A stretch of 64,000 nucleotides of DNA from Cladopsammia gracilis. Taxonomy: Eukaryota > Cnidaria > Anthozoa > Scleractinia > Dendrophylliidae. The translations under genes were made by a program, and so were the position numbers. Location: assembly GCA_022457155.1 (NCBI GenBank), contig JAJGOT010000113.1, positions 186,001-250,000 on the forward strand, written 5' to 3'. The notes under the pieces are model-generated. The model was given only the letters and a program-made list of their open reading frames with translations. It had not been told where the DNA came from and searched no databases. Of the stretch, positions 44,950 to 55,651 are shown piece by piece (within the stretch, counting starts at the first letter, position 1; every line of letters starts with the position of its first letter).

Positions 44950-45560
44950 TTTCATTCCTACCCAATGGGGGCAGTTTTTAAAAGCTAGCAATAATGTCAA
45001 GACCAAATCAACTTTCGACTTACAATACCAAGTTTGTTTACATCCTAACGGGAAAGATATCTTAATCAGTAAAGCGGAGTCTAAGATGATCTACAGAGAG
45101 CTGCGAGCCAAACTTTCAATTCCCCCAACAGCGCAGTCGAAATATTTCGGAATGTACAAAGACGCAAGTCTTGATTGGAAAGAAATATATATGTTGCCAT
45201 TCCGTGTTGCGCTAGACACCAAAACACGATAATTTCAATACAAAATTTTGAATAGATATCTTGTCACGAATGTTCTTCTTAATACAATTGGTATTAAATC
45301 CTCCTCAGCTTGAACTCTTTGTGGAGACGCAGACGAATCCCTCGAACATCTTTTCACGTCTTGTCCCAATGTCTTAAAGTTCTGGTCAGATCTTAAAGCC
45401 TGGTTCGAGAATATCAACGTTAATTTCGAATCTCTCACTGCAATGGATATATTGTTTGGTCTATGGAAACAAAAAAAAATGACTTCTTTTCCTCAACCAT
45501 ATCCCCCTGCTTGCAAAGCAGTACATATATCATTGCAGCAATGTGGAAGTCAATCCCTGT
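44950..45560 (+). pseudogene. LINE ORF2 C-terminus with zinc motif
   Basis: Reads LQYQVCLHPNGKDILISKAE, KMIYRELRAKLSIPPTAQSK, YFGMYKDASLDWKEIYMLPF, then TLCGDADESLEHLFTSCPNV, the H and C half of a zf-RVT motif. The first Cys of CxxC is lost to a stop codon (TGA) before the T. A stop after DTKTR also breaks it. Confidence 0.82.
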
Positions 45561-46524
45561 CTTAAAACATTCATCTCTAGAACCAAATTAGTTTATCAAA
45601 CAGACTGAAATTTCCAAAACTAACAACAAATTAAATATCAACTCATTGAAATGTGGGCAAGTTTACTAAAAATTGGTGAACCCCATCACAATTTGTATGT
45701 TATACTTCATGCGTGCACTAATTCGTTGATTCGTTCTAATTTTCATAATGTATGCCATGCACCACTCGTGTGTTTTGTGTATGTATTGTACTGCTAGCCG
45801 CACGTTACCAAGGTTTCAAACACTGTACGCAGTTTATTCAGTCATTAAATCAGTTGATATACAGATAAGACATGTTCGAAATCTACAAACATATATTAAC
45901 AGGAATAGTACAATTAGTCAAGTAACGACGTTAATAATGTCAGACAATAAGAACATTTACCCGTTGGTGTGTGTGCGACTAGTAGTTGCGTTAATACAGA
46001 TCTTACTAATTAATCATTGTTACGTCACAGTTATATTACTCGATCATGTCATATAATTAAGTCACGCATGAATTTCGTGTCGTAACGAAACATGTATGTG
46101 TATGTGTATATGTGCGAATTAACAATTTTTAAGTAGTTATTAATGTAAGTTCATTGCTATAATATTCAATTAAGAGTATAAACTAGTAGTAATTGGAAAT
46201 TAGGGGAGTGCGTTCGACAGGGTGGGCTGATGGTACTAGGGGGTGAGGAAGTGGGAGGTGGAGGTGAGGGCCAATAGGCGTTGGTTTGGGGGGGGGGGGG
46301 GCGGGGGGGGGGGGGGTTAAAGGAGTGGCAGTTATCAAGGCTCTAAGAGTTATCATAGGGAGCCCGAAAAGAGTGCAACTATAAAATTAAGGGTGCCCAA
46401 CAATTAAATCATGTGCAAAAACTAAGTTTGCAGTTTAGAAACTCGATAATATTTATTGTTTTCTCTCAAAATGACAATTGTATTCTCCATATGATCGCGA
46501 CATTAATTCCATTTTAGCGCGCGC
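45561..46524. other. No gene seen; poly-G run
   Basis: The open frame at 45748-46056 has no recognised domain. A G-rich run of about 25 bases with one C lies at 46290-46316. Confidence 0.5.
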
Positions 46525-46655
46525 TAATACAGTTGCTTTCGCTATATAGCACGGCACCCCTAAAAGTAAACAAAACTAACCGTTCCACTAATGCAGTTGC
46601 TTTCGCCATATAGCACGGCACCCCTAAAAGTAACCAAAACCAACAGTTTCACACA
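46525..46655 (+). repeat. 65-bp tandem duplication
   Basis: Two copies share CAGTTGCTTTCGC, TATAGCACGGCACCCCTAAA and AGTAA-CAAAAC. Confidence 0.92.
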
Positions 46656-47657
46656 CGAGCAGCGAGCTGACGCGAGCGAAAGCGAAAGCGAAAGATGAAG
46701 GCGTTACCACTTGAGTACGCGTGTCAAAGCGAGGCTAATTGCTATTTGCGAGGCTAATTGCGAGGCTAACTGCACATCATCAAAGCACAATTATTGCGCA
46801 TCATCAATTGCGCACGAAATCGAGGCGAGTGGACAGCCAGTCCAAACCTCGAAATCGCATGGCATGCAGCCCAATTCCTCCCACAATGCCCTGCGCCCAG
46901 ACCGATACCCGACCAGAATAGATAGCGTTCTCCTATCATCGAACGCAAATACAATAAAAAAGATGGGAATAAATTTTGAACATTTCGATCTGAGGTACGC
47001 TTTACTTACTGTTCTGGGTAAACACGGGCAAATCGTTTGTGGGGGACTTTGGGGCTGTGTACGTAAAGCGAGTAGGTAACCTGTGTCGTGCTGGTCACGA
47101 AAGTTCGCGTATCACGTGATTGTAAATCCCACCTACGCTAGACATGATTTTAGTTGTGTTTGTTCGCGAACATCTTCTCATAATTTCTTTCGCGTGTTAC
47201 CAAATTATTTCGTTTGATTTGTTCAGTGTTACACATTCCTTGTATTTCAGTGTCGCGACTTTAATACAAGACATTTAATTTAGGGACTTAACTGATGTTT
47301 CTAATTTTATCTCTAGCATACTGTATGGTCATAAAATAATTCAGTACTAATCAATTAGGGTAAGAGTATTCCCGTCATGTTCTGATTTTTATTTGCGTTG
47401 AGACTTCATTTCCTTTGGAAGTTCGTTTTATCTGATATATTTTCTCGATAACGGTAAAGTACAGTTAAACACCTCAGGAAGGATTCAATTCATTAATAAA
47501 GTGACGATGCATCATTGAGCATGCATTCGAAGAGCCGATTTCTGGAATATTTGATCTCGTATGAACAAGCAATAAAATCATCTTTTGCTTTGAAATGTTT
47601 ATTTTATCACCAGGAAATACACAAAATAATGTTCATGCGAGATGCATTAAGGAAACC
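46656..47657. other. No gene seen
   Basis: A GCGAAA-type hexamer repeat at 46674-46694 precedes a 122-codon open frame (46711-47079) whose product I do not recognise. Its short AREANCEAN-type start is derived from GCGAGGCTAATT repeats. Confidence 0.45.
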
Positions 47658-47861
47658 TTAAAGAGTCTGACCCACCCAGTTTACATTGCGCGCTTCTCTT
47701 ATTGTTATGATACGGCTCTATTCCATATTTGGGCAAGCATATCACCTCTTGCACGAGTGAATTTCTCATCTACAATACAGCATGGATTTTCGGGGGCCCT
47801 GAAAATGGCGGATAAACCAACGTAGGCGCGCAATGCAAACTGGGTAGGTCAGATTCTTTAA
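47658..47861. mobile_element. MITE with TTAA target duplication (copy 2)
   Basis: Same family as 4473-4683 with the interior reversed: AGAGTCTGACCCACCCAGTT at the left and the complement of AGAATCTGACCTACCCAGTT at the right. TTAA occurs at 47658-47661 and 47858-47861. Confidence 0.88.
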
Positions 47862-48226
47862 TTAGGCCGTATGAGCGCTTCAGTGATTCAGTGTTATTTT
47901 TTGGTGGTTTGTTTTCCCGTCTGAGTGGTCGTACAATTGAAGTGTCAGTTTGAATTTTGTATCGTTACTCGCCAGAAAAAGCTAGTACACTGAAAGTATT
48001 CGTGATAAGACCGTTTGAGTGAATAGTTGAATAATGCAAAAATCAATTAGTTTAGGGCTAAACCCGGGAGGGGTACTCCCATATATGAGCTATATAGGTA
48101 TGTGCCGCTGTGAAGGGTACAGTTTTCAGGAAGTTTAGTATGGGATAGGGTATAGTAATCAGAGATTTTTGTTCTATAATATGGTATCGTTTTCCGCGAA
48201 ACTGATCAGTTGCGCGAAGAATATTC
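47862..48226. other. No gene seen
   Basis: Contains GGGAGGGGTACTCCCATATA at about 48069-48088 and a diverged partner around 48955-48975, suggesting another diffuse repeat around the next element. Confidence 0.4.
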
Positions 48227-48790
48227 TTGGTTTTCACATGACGTCATAAAAATTCAAAAATCTAAAGTATACGTCCTACAAAGCTGTTTCTAACATGGTA
48301 TGTGGATACCAGCGTTATAATCTTTCACAAAAAGGTTTCAGGTGTTGACGATGTTTTTCTTCCGATTTATAAAGATTTTAAATGTGTCACGCAATTCGTC
48401 ACGCTATTTCAGATAAGCCGTGAAAATAAAGAAAATTGAATCAACTGGAAGATATTTTTTGCATGATAAATGTTTATAAGCCGATTTAATGGAAATTATA
48501 GAGAATACAATATTTTGTGATTTGATTTTTGGTGTAAATAAGACTTTGAATTTTTGGCCGCCATCTTTGTGCCCCTCAGTGGGGCACAAAGATGGCCGCT
48601 CCATACATTTCTTACTAAAAATGTCTAATACTCGTTCGCCAATAACTCTTGAACGAAATTCTTTTGCGCTTCAAAATTTGGCCCAGATGTGTAGTTTTAA
48701 ACTCTCTACAATTCCATAAACATTTTGGCATCGAAATCTGTTGTTTAATGCTTCTGAATTTTGATATGACGTAAGTGAAAACCAAGAATA
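48227..48790. mobile_element. TIR element of the GTTTTCAC family, copy 2
   Basis: The terminal inverted repeat is ATTCTTGGTTTTCACATGAC, with its complement GTAAGTGAAAACCAAGAATA at the right end. The interior matches 18815-19295, including a central hairpin at 48555-48598. It has about 80 bp more than copy 1 (around 48612-48690). Confidence 0.85.
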
Positions 48791-49317
48791 GTCTAGACAA
48801 GGTTTACTGGTAAATGGCATTTAAAAATCGGTACTGGAATAGGTCTAGGATAGAGTAGGATTTTTCGGTGTTTAGTCTAGAATAGGGTTGCAAAATGCAG
48901 CTAAAATGGTCTAGTATAGGTTGAGGGTCTCAGAGCCCCAGCGGCACACCAAAGTACCCCTCCCCCTGGGGGACTAAACTGCAGAATACTCCGCAACCTA
49001 TTTGCATCTTATTGTGTTATGTCTTGTTCTACAAAGCATTCGATATTCCGACACATGCATGTACGTGGTCAGGAGTTGTGAGGTATTCTGCAATCGCTCC
49101 TTATATTAGTTGAAGAAATCGAAAGTAAATCAAAGGCTCCTGAGAGCCAATCCGTGAATAAGAAATGCTAACACGTTACGCAATATTGCGGTAAGATACG
49201 TTTTCACACCGACACGGTTCGATACTTTTTTTAAAAAATGAAACGTAAGGATTTCTGACGAACGCAAAAAAAGTAAATAACTTTCCTAATGCCAGACCGA
49301 AGAAAAAAAAGAAGTGT
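48791..49317. other. No gene seen
   Basis: Contains CTGCAGAATACTCCGC at 48980-48995, which resembles the end of the element at 59314, but no partner end was found nearby. Confidence 0.45.
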
Positions 49318-49392
49318 CTTGAGCGTGAATTGAACCCGGGACCTTTCGACTTTGAATCCGGACGCTAGACCACAAGCCCATCGAGGAACACA
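49318..49392 (-). tRNA. tRNA-like relic
   Basis: On the minus strand, a D-arm-like GGGCTTGTGGTCTAGC, a loop with TTCAAAG and a B-box-like CCCGGGTTCAATTC are recognisable. The T stem is mismatched (CCGGG with CACG) and the anticodon stem pairs poorly. A degraded tRNA or SINE head is likely; a working tRNA is not. Confidence 0.35.
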
Positions 49393-49940
49393 TGCTCATT
49401 TAAGACTAAATTGTATTATTTTAATGTAGATTCACATCAAAACGTTTCTCGATTGGGAAATCCTTTTAGATCGATTTCAATGTTGCATTAAAGACTCCAA
49501 ATGCGAAACATCTTTAAGCTTATTGTTGTTTATTTTCGTTTACAACATATTAGTGATTGTTATCGCTGGATTCGCGTTATTCTTGTTACGAAATGCATTC
49601 GTAACAAAGCATTGCGCCACTACGTTTACAGCTGATAAAAGGAGCGCGTGAGCGAGTAAGTGAGTGAGTGAGTGAAATAGCCACCATTGCCGATAACCTG
49701 TTCATTATGCTTGCGCGTATTCACGGGTTAAAAGGGAAGTTGTAGGTCATGCTGTACTTTCTAATTAGAAGGAATTTATCACGATATCAATCCAAATATA
49801 AGGCCTGACGCGCTTTATGCTGATTCATTTGGGCTATAGTATACATTTAATTCATTTGGTCCATTAATTTGCCTTGTAATATAGCGTCAGCGGAATTGCG
49901 TGAATGGCCGAGCCTTAATTTTAACATAAACTGAGCATTT
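49393..49940. other. No gene seen
   Basis: Non-coding; short AGTGAGTG tandem near 49655-49675. Confidence 0.45.
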
Positions 49941-49941
49941 T

Positions 49942-51538
49942 TAGCGGAGCACTCGCCGGGCCGAAGGCCCGGCTGCGTAGCCCCATACTCATAGAACCTA
50001 TGCCCGTCATTTTTCATGGTCATGGCTAGCGGAATGTTTCGCGGGAGCGTTGTGTTCCCGCCGCTCGCCGTACGCGTCAAGTTAGCTCGCGGGCGCGTGT
50101 GACATCGCAAAACATGCGCGTATGACGCCACACAACATCCCGGATCTTGAGGTTTTGTTTTTCGCGGGACTACACAGCCGTCAGCTCGGCAAACACTTCT
50201 ATCCTGGATGGTTTGGATCTCTGCTATGTTTAGCGGAGAAGTAAAGTCGTTATTTCCCTGCATTTTCTCGCGGTTTGCTACTCAAGACAGGAATACTAAT
50301 TAAAGGATAGTCAGAAGCCGCTTTAGTAAGAGTTTTCAGGGATAAAATCTTGCTTCCACGAACTTCATAAGTTTTATTCAATGTGGAGGGATGTTTATTA
50401 CTCGTGCCGGTACGGCAACGAGTCAAGGATTGGCCTTCGTTTTTTTCCTTTTCCTCCGTGTTTTCGTATCTACTTTTGTGCATCGCGTTAGATCTGGGTA
50501 CAAGAATACGTACGCATGCACTGCAAGAATATCGGTGGCCTCGTTTTGCAAGCAAAAGTAAAACAAATTTGGGTTTTATTGTTGTTGCTGTTTACTCGTG
50601 ACGGATACGGCAACGAGGTAAAGTTCATTTTATTATTTTTGTTTTCGTCTTTTATTTGTGCATCGCATTAGATCTGGGAAATTTCTGGGTACGAGAATAC
50701 GCACGCATGCAAGCAGAAGCGAAACTAATTTTGGTTTTATTTGCCTCTTGTTGTGTTACGTAAGTGTTCCCCGCAAGTAACGTACATTACCGGTACGAGT
50801 ACAGGCTACCGGGTAGCCTCTTGTTTTTATTACGGATTTCACAACCAAAGTAGCGGAGATTGAAAGAATTTTCAAGCGGGTGACTTAAAGGTAAAATAGA
50901 TAATTACATTTTTCGATGGGAATTTATGTTGATATCAATCTGTGATTGACTTTTTCTTTCTGAATTGTTTTTAAAACATTCTTAATTTAGTTGTATCGAT
51001 TTCTTGAATTTCATCGAAGACAGCTCGAATGCGTTATAAATGGTACGCGTTTTGCTTTTAAACAAAAACTTATGGGGATTTCAATAAAATTTTTCGAAAG
51101 AAGATTGTGTTGTCCATTTTTTTGTGTTTGTTCATTCAATAAATAGATTGAAAAGCGATTTTATGTGAGCAAAACAAGACTTGCATTTTTAATATAATTC
51201 TATATTCAATTGCGTCGCCTTATGCAAATGTGTTTGTGTATTTTTGCAATTTTGATTTCCAAATCAGTTTTTTTGGGCAATTTTTGACAAGCAACAAGTG
51301 TATTTTATTCGGAAAATAGTCGTACTAGTTATTCTAGACGGATAAAAAGTTTTTTTGTGAACTTTTGTACGGTCTAAATGTACTGTGCAGACGGTCGCGT
51401 AATACTGTTTTTGAGAATTGCTAAAATTGAACAATAGCCCGATCGTCAATCTTAATTCCTCTCCTTCCAACCTTTCACCTTAGTTAAGCTTATCATCAGC
51501 TTTCTGTTCAACGTGCTACGCTGTTAGGCTCAGCCTAT
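49942..51538 (+). mobile_element. R-family repeat, copy 3, with internal insertion
   Basis: It runs from TAGCGGAGCACTCGCCGGGC to GCTACGCTGTTAGGCTCAGC, then TATATA. It matches copies 4 and 5 along its length (shared AGAAGATTGTGTTGTCCATT, TTCCAAATCAGTTT and TACTGTTTTTGAGAATTGCT). It has about 430 bp extra at 50397-50830, where copies 4 and 5 pass directly from ATGTTT to ACGGATTTCA. The extra block contains two units starting TACTCGTG and GCAACGAG and is related (inverted) to 38600-38840. Confidence 0.85.
50397..50830 (+). repeat. Insertion in R copy 3, internally duplicated
   Basis: Two diverged tandem units (about 50397-50540 and 50590-50760) share CGGCAACGAG, GTGCATCGC-TTAGATCTGGG and ATACG-ACGCATGCA. 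TTATTA is found on both sides (about 50395 and 50833), a possible target duplication. Confidence 0.7.
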
Positions 51539-51652
51539 CTATATATATATTAGCATACAGTCAAGTAGACACCCAGTAAGGTGAACACCTTACTAAGGCG
51601 AACATGGTTGGTCCCAGTTGCTAACACGCTATTCGTACGTACAATATGTCTA
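51539..51652. repeat. Short hairpin and TA tract after R copy 3
   Basis: (TA)n then AGTAAGGTGAACACCTTACT, a perfect 9-bp-arm hairpin at about 51577-51596. Confidence 0.6.
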
Positions 51653-51955
51653 TGATCTCCCTGACACTATTTAATCAAGCAAAATCAAGTTTGCTATGTT
51701 CGCCGACGATACTAAGGTCTTCAAGGAGGTCAGATCCTTGAATGATGTCACATCCCTTCAGGCTTAACTCAACAACCTAGAAGCCTGGTCTTTACTGTTT
51801 GGCCTTCCTGTTAACGGATCCAAATGTGAATCACAAAGTAATTACAAGTAGAATAACTCTATGTAAGAAAAAAAAAAACAATGTTGAACAAGACCTCGGC
51901 GTCTGGGTAGCAAATAATTTTACTTGGAACAAACAAGTCCTCATGCTTTGTAAGG
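51653..51955 (+). pseudogene. CR1/Jockey-like LINE RT relic
   Basis: One frame reads DLPDTI, a stop, then FAMFADDTKVFKEVRSLNDV and LNNLEAWSLLFGLPVNGSKC. That matches the catalytic FADDTK and following blocks of CR1/L2/Jockey-type RT rather than L1. After a poly-A stretch (51869-51880) the next block EQDLGVWVANNFTWNKQV appears, as in that family. Stops occur within 60 codons. It is a short dead fragment of a LINE class different from the others in the window. Confidence 0.82.
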
Positions 51956-53102
51956 GAAACCACCAACAATATTAGCCACAGTTACACTTTACAACTTTTA
52001 CCTAGTGAATTCCAAATAACAAGATCCGCCGCGCTTATTTTGAATTAACGCTAGCCACTGCACGCTGCGGCTATTGTTATTTTGAATTCACCTAGGTAAA
52101 AGTTCAAACGTGTATTACCGCTGCTATTTAAATTCCATAAAAACTAATTTCAATCCCCATTTCAACTCAAAATAAATCGGAAAAATATGATCACTCTCGA
52201 GGACTCTAGATACAATAGGAATCAAACAATACGTTTTCTCTTTGGATACATTCGTTTGTAATTTTTCTTGCGGACTAGAAACAGGACTAGCCGTGTCAGG
52301 TAAACTTATTTTCACCCAGTTGAACGAAAATAGTGCCTTTTGTGCTATGCCTTGTTCTGCAAAGAGTTCAGACACACTTAAAATAGGTGGACCGAAGTTC
52401 TTCAGAAATAATCTTTGCAGAATTTATTCGGGTATGGCAGGTTTCTCCAAAATTCGGTCAATGAAATTTGATTGGGCGTAACCGTTTTAATGTGAAAGTG
52501 AAAGGGTTTTTTTTACCTTTCATATTGATATCGAAAGAAAAGACAAAAGGTAAAAAAGAAAACAGAAAACAGCAAACAATAAAAAAGAAAGTAAAAACAA
52601 AAGGGAAATGACCTTCCGGGGAACAGCGGAGTTTCAAATCAAGCATCTCACCATTGCGCCATGGTGCACTCTAATAAACTTTAATACAGACAAAAGACCT
52701 TCATATTTCATTATTTATGCAGTCTGCCACAGATGCCATAGTGATACAGCTGTTTTCAGTAACCTACATCAATTAATTGATCATTTTTCTCATGACCGCA
52801 TTATAATAAAAATTATTATAATATTGTAGTTATTGTCAATACTGAATACCTCACTGTACTTATTATTTAGATACGGATTGGGCTATTCTTGAAAGTAGCA
52901 ACCTTCTTAATGTAATGATCGTAAACAGGTTTTTCAAACAGAAAGTAACGTGACAAACCTTTAGTATGTGTTTACAGTTTCGGTTTCTCATATACCTGTT
53001 CTCTCTTTGTCTTTAGGAGAAGTGACTGCAAACGCAATCCAGTTCAGGTTTTTTAGACCATATATTCTGGTCTTATTTATTTTTTTATGTACTTGTGTTA
53101 CA
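51956..53102. other. Intergenic or upstream-intron sequence
   Basis: No coding region is recognised. 52020-52110 shares CGGCTATTGTTATTT and ACCTAGGTAAA with 44260-44310. The last 35 bases before 53103 are a polypyrimidine-rich 3' splice-site region. Confidence 0.5.
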
Positions 53103-53807
53103 GGACTGAGACTGCCCAACTATCCATGGCTTCTGCGGGTCCAGCGTTTCCTTCTACAAAGGAGACCACCAACTACGCCAGGTTATGCCGCCTTCTGGTA
53201 GATGCTGGATCTCAGGTCTTTAGAGATACATTTGACAGCATTTTTCCTCCGGGAAGCCTTAACACAGTTCTGGGGAGACCTTCAGTACGCGCTAATCTGC
53301 AAAACCTTCGTAGGAGGAAGATCTTAAATCCTTTGCAATGGAGTAAACTGTACCCTGCCATCAGTTCTTCAGTTTCGTCAAAGAACTTTGACATCACTTT
53401 GCTGATGGTGCTGTTCAGAAATATTTGTGGTCTGACTCCTCCGGCCACTGGGTGGGATAATCTTCCTCTGGCTGCAGACCTAACCCCTGAGGCTGACATT
53501 GCACGTATCAAGTTCTACAGAAATACAGTGTACGGTCATGCCAGCCAGGCCTCAATCGATAATGTCAAATTTACTACCTATTGGACAGACATTCGGGAAA
53601 CATTGGTGAGACTGGGAGGAGCCACATATGAAACCGCTATCGACGATCTGAAAGATGAGTGCATGGACCCTGATATTGAAGAACATTACATAGAGCTTTT
53701 GAAGCAGTGGAAGGTGGACGAGGACAGCATGAAGGTCAAATTTGATCAGGTGCTTCAGAAGCTAGATGCACTGAATGCATCAGTTGAAAGAAGGTCGACA
53801 GCAACGG
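53103..53807 (+). CDS. HEPN/TRADD-N gene, exon with DZIP3-type HEPN domain
   Basis: The exon opens after a good acceptor (a T-rich tract, then TTACAG, ending at 53102). The first Met is at 53126 (CCATGG). It encodes about 227 residues. Residues about 15-160 look like the HEPN domain of DZIP3-type proteins: YARLCRLLVDAGSQVFRDTF, LNPLQWSKLYPAISSSVSSK, FDITLLMVLFRNICGL, and RIKFYRNTVYGHAS, where R132-N and H138 give the R-x5-H HEPN signature (RNA binding or cleavage in many members). The C-terminal helix WKVDEDSMKVKFDQVLQKLD may form a coiled coil. It ends at donor GG|GTAAGT (53808), phase 1. In cnidarians this N-terminal domain commonly precedes immune-type domains. A 5' non-coding exon probably lies upstream. 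No frame break is seen. Confidence 0.85.
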
Positions 53808-54129
53808 GTAAGTTGGATGACAGGTAACGATGAAAAGAGGCGATATATAATGAGTATTATTTTGATATTTTTTATTATCCATACCTCTTTTATAAATGTG
53901 ACGACTTTTTGAAAGTTGCGTTGTGACAGGCGTTAGGCACATGATAATGAACAGTCTCTTGAATGTTTTAACTGACTGAGGGTCATTCAACATGTAGCCC
54001 ATATGTAATATAAAATACTACTTTTTCTTTCGCGATCATATATCTGTAAAAGCACAACAAATTTGTGTTCCTCCAAAAATATTTGGATAATCTTTATACT
54101 GACTTGTGTTTTTCTCAATTTTTAAACAG

Positions 54130-54663
54130 CCAATTTACTTATTGTGAACACCATCGAGAACATTGTACAAAATGACGTAGTGATCAACGTATACAATTTG
54201 CCTGGTGTCTCTCACATGGGTCAAACAGCAGGCGGGTCTGAAGGGATGTTTATTGCACCAGTAGCCCAAGAACAAGATCAAGCAGCAGGAGTAGAAGGTT
54301 CAGTTCCTGGACATATGCAAGAAATCCAGCAGGACTGTCCAACAGAGTTAAACATTTGGAATGTCATTTTATCATTTAAGAATTCTTTGAATTTGTTTTT
54401 TCAATATTTGAAAAATAATCTGAATGTTGTTGTGCGGCGTCACGACGTGGGAAGTTTGTTGATTACTGTTGAATGCAGCTCATTGCAGACCCTTGAAGGA
54501 CTGTGGGAAGATTACGCCAGCGGCCGCCTTAATAAAATAGCCCAGGAAACCCTTGTGACAGCTGAGGTGTTGGAGAAACTTGGCCTTACTGGGATAAAAC
54601 TGAAAACCTTCATTCCTGAGGAGGAGTATGAGAAAGGAAAACAGATTTTCATGCAGACTTTAG
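54130..54663 (+). CDS. HEPN/TRADD-N gene, exon with TRADD-N-like domain
   Basis: The acceptor TTTTTAAACAG ends at 54129. The split Ala codon (G|CC) joins exactly to the previous exon, giving ATANLLIVNTIENIVQNDVV. A low-complexity, Gln/Glu-rich spacer (residues about 25-70) leads to a domain of about 100 residues: ILSFKNSLNLFFQYLKNNLN, VVVRRHDVGSLLITVECSSL, QTLEGLWEDYASGRLNKIAQ, KLGLTGIKLKTFIPEEEYEK. This resembles the TRADD N-terminal fold found in many coral and amphioxus proteins. TRADD-N recruits TRAF-type signalling partners in vertebrates; the partner here is unknown. Donor G|GTTAGT at 54664, phase 1. Confidence 0.8.
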
Positions 54664-55459
54664 GTTAGTCTGATAATAAGTCAACATTCATTTGCATATT
54701 TCTTCTCACAAGTTGTTACATTACTTTTTAATTTTGTGCGTGTAAAAAATGTAGTAAAAATTTGTTTTGAAAAGGCAGCCCAAGCAGCTTAATATTGATC
54801 GTTTAGAATTAACAGGATGGCTTAGAGAACAAGCTAAGGGTGGATCAAAATCAGTCATAATGGAACATTTCGGAACAAAACGGACATTGGATAATTATGT
54901 GAAGGGAAATTGCCCTAACGGCTTGTAGCGTTCGTTTTTAAAAATGAAGGGATGCAAATAAGAGATGATTAATTAAGAGATTAAGGGATTTTTTATTTGA
55001 TCAGCCAGCCTTAATGTGTCTGATTTCAATTATACGATCATGGAAATAATTTCTCTTGTTAAGACGAAACCTGAATACTCCAACATTTTGAAGGATTTGG
55101 TCAAGGCCATCATTGAAATTGACGCTTTTCCTTTATTAAATTTTGCAAACATACAAAGAAAAGGCTTAATGATAATTTGAATACATTTGTAATAGCATTA
55201 AGTAAAATACTTTAAAAAGCTTTGATTTATCGTGTGTTTGCACTGAGTTTTAGCGGACACATTTTCAAGCTATTAACCACCCCATGTAAGGATACCAAAA
55301 AAATGTTTTTTTTTTTCAATACGTCTCAATCATTTAATTTTGGTCTGCACTGAGCGAGGAAGATTTAAGAAATACCCTCAATGGGTCATTCACAGTTCTC
55401 TCCTAGTCCGTGCCATAGGAATCTTCCTTTGAAAGTTTAATTTTGAATTGATATTTCAG

Positions 55460-55651
55460 TGCTTCCTGAACAAAGCCCTGTATTGGATGGCAAATCTGCT
55501 GATGCACCCACAGGCCATGTTGAGTTACAGGATATTACTCCAGGTTCCATTGTTGGAGAACTGGCTACGACAACTGAACTGAAGGAAAGTTATAGCGATG
55601 TTGAATTGCCACAGCGAGAGACATATTCAGAGACTATCCAACAATTGCAAG
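55460..55651 (+). CDS. HEPN/TRADD-N gene, third exon (acidic linker)
   Basis: The acceptor TTGATATTTCAG ends at 55459. The split codon G|TG joins in frame, giving MQTLVLPEQSPVLDGKSADA. The 64-residue peptide is acidic and Ser/Thr-rich, with no domain recognised. It ends CAATTGCAAG|GTAATT at 55652, again phase 1. If the intron is not used, the frame stops at 55696. A C-terminal effector domain may lie further right, but no convincing exon was found within the window before 58 kb, so the gene is either short or incomplete here. Confidence 0.65.

Larger units (their letters stand above)
43264..45560 (+). mobile_element. LINE ORF2 C-terminal fragment, split by inverted-repeat elements
   Basis: Two pieces (43272-43620 and 44950-45540) read in order through post-RT ORF2 sequence. 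The interruption at 43621-44945 consists of A/T-rich DNA, one MITE and one further palindromic element. No endonuclease or RT palm is present, so it is a strongly 5'-truncated copy or remnant. Confidence 0.8.

Noticed and set aside
46711..47079. 122-codon open frame after a GCGAAA repeat
   Set aside because: Start is made of a short DNA repeat, no recognisable domain or splice structure.
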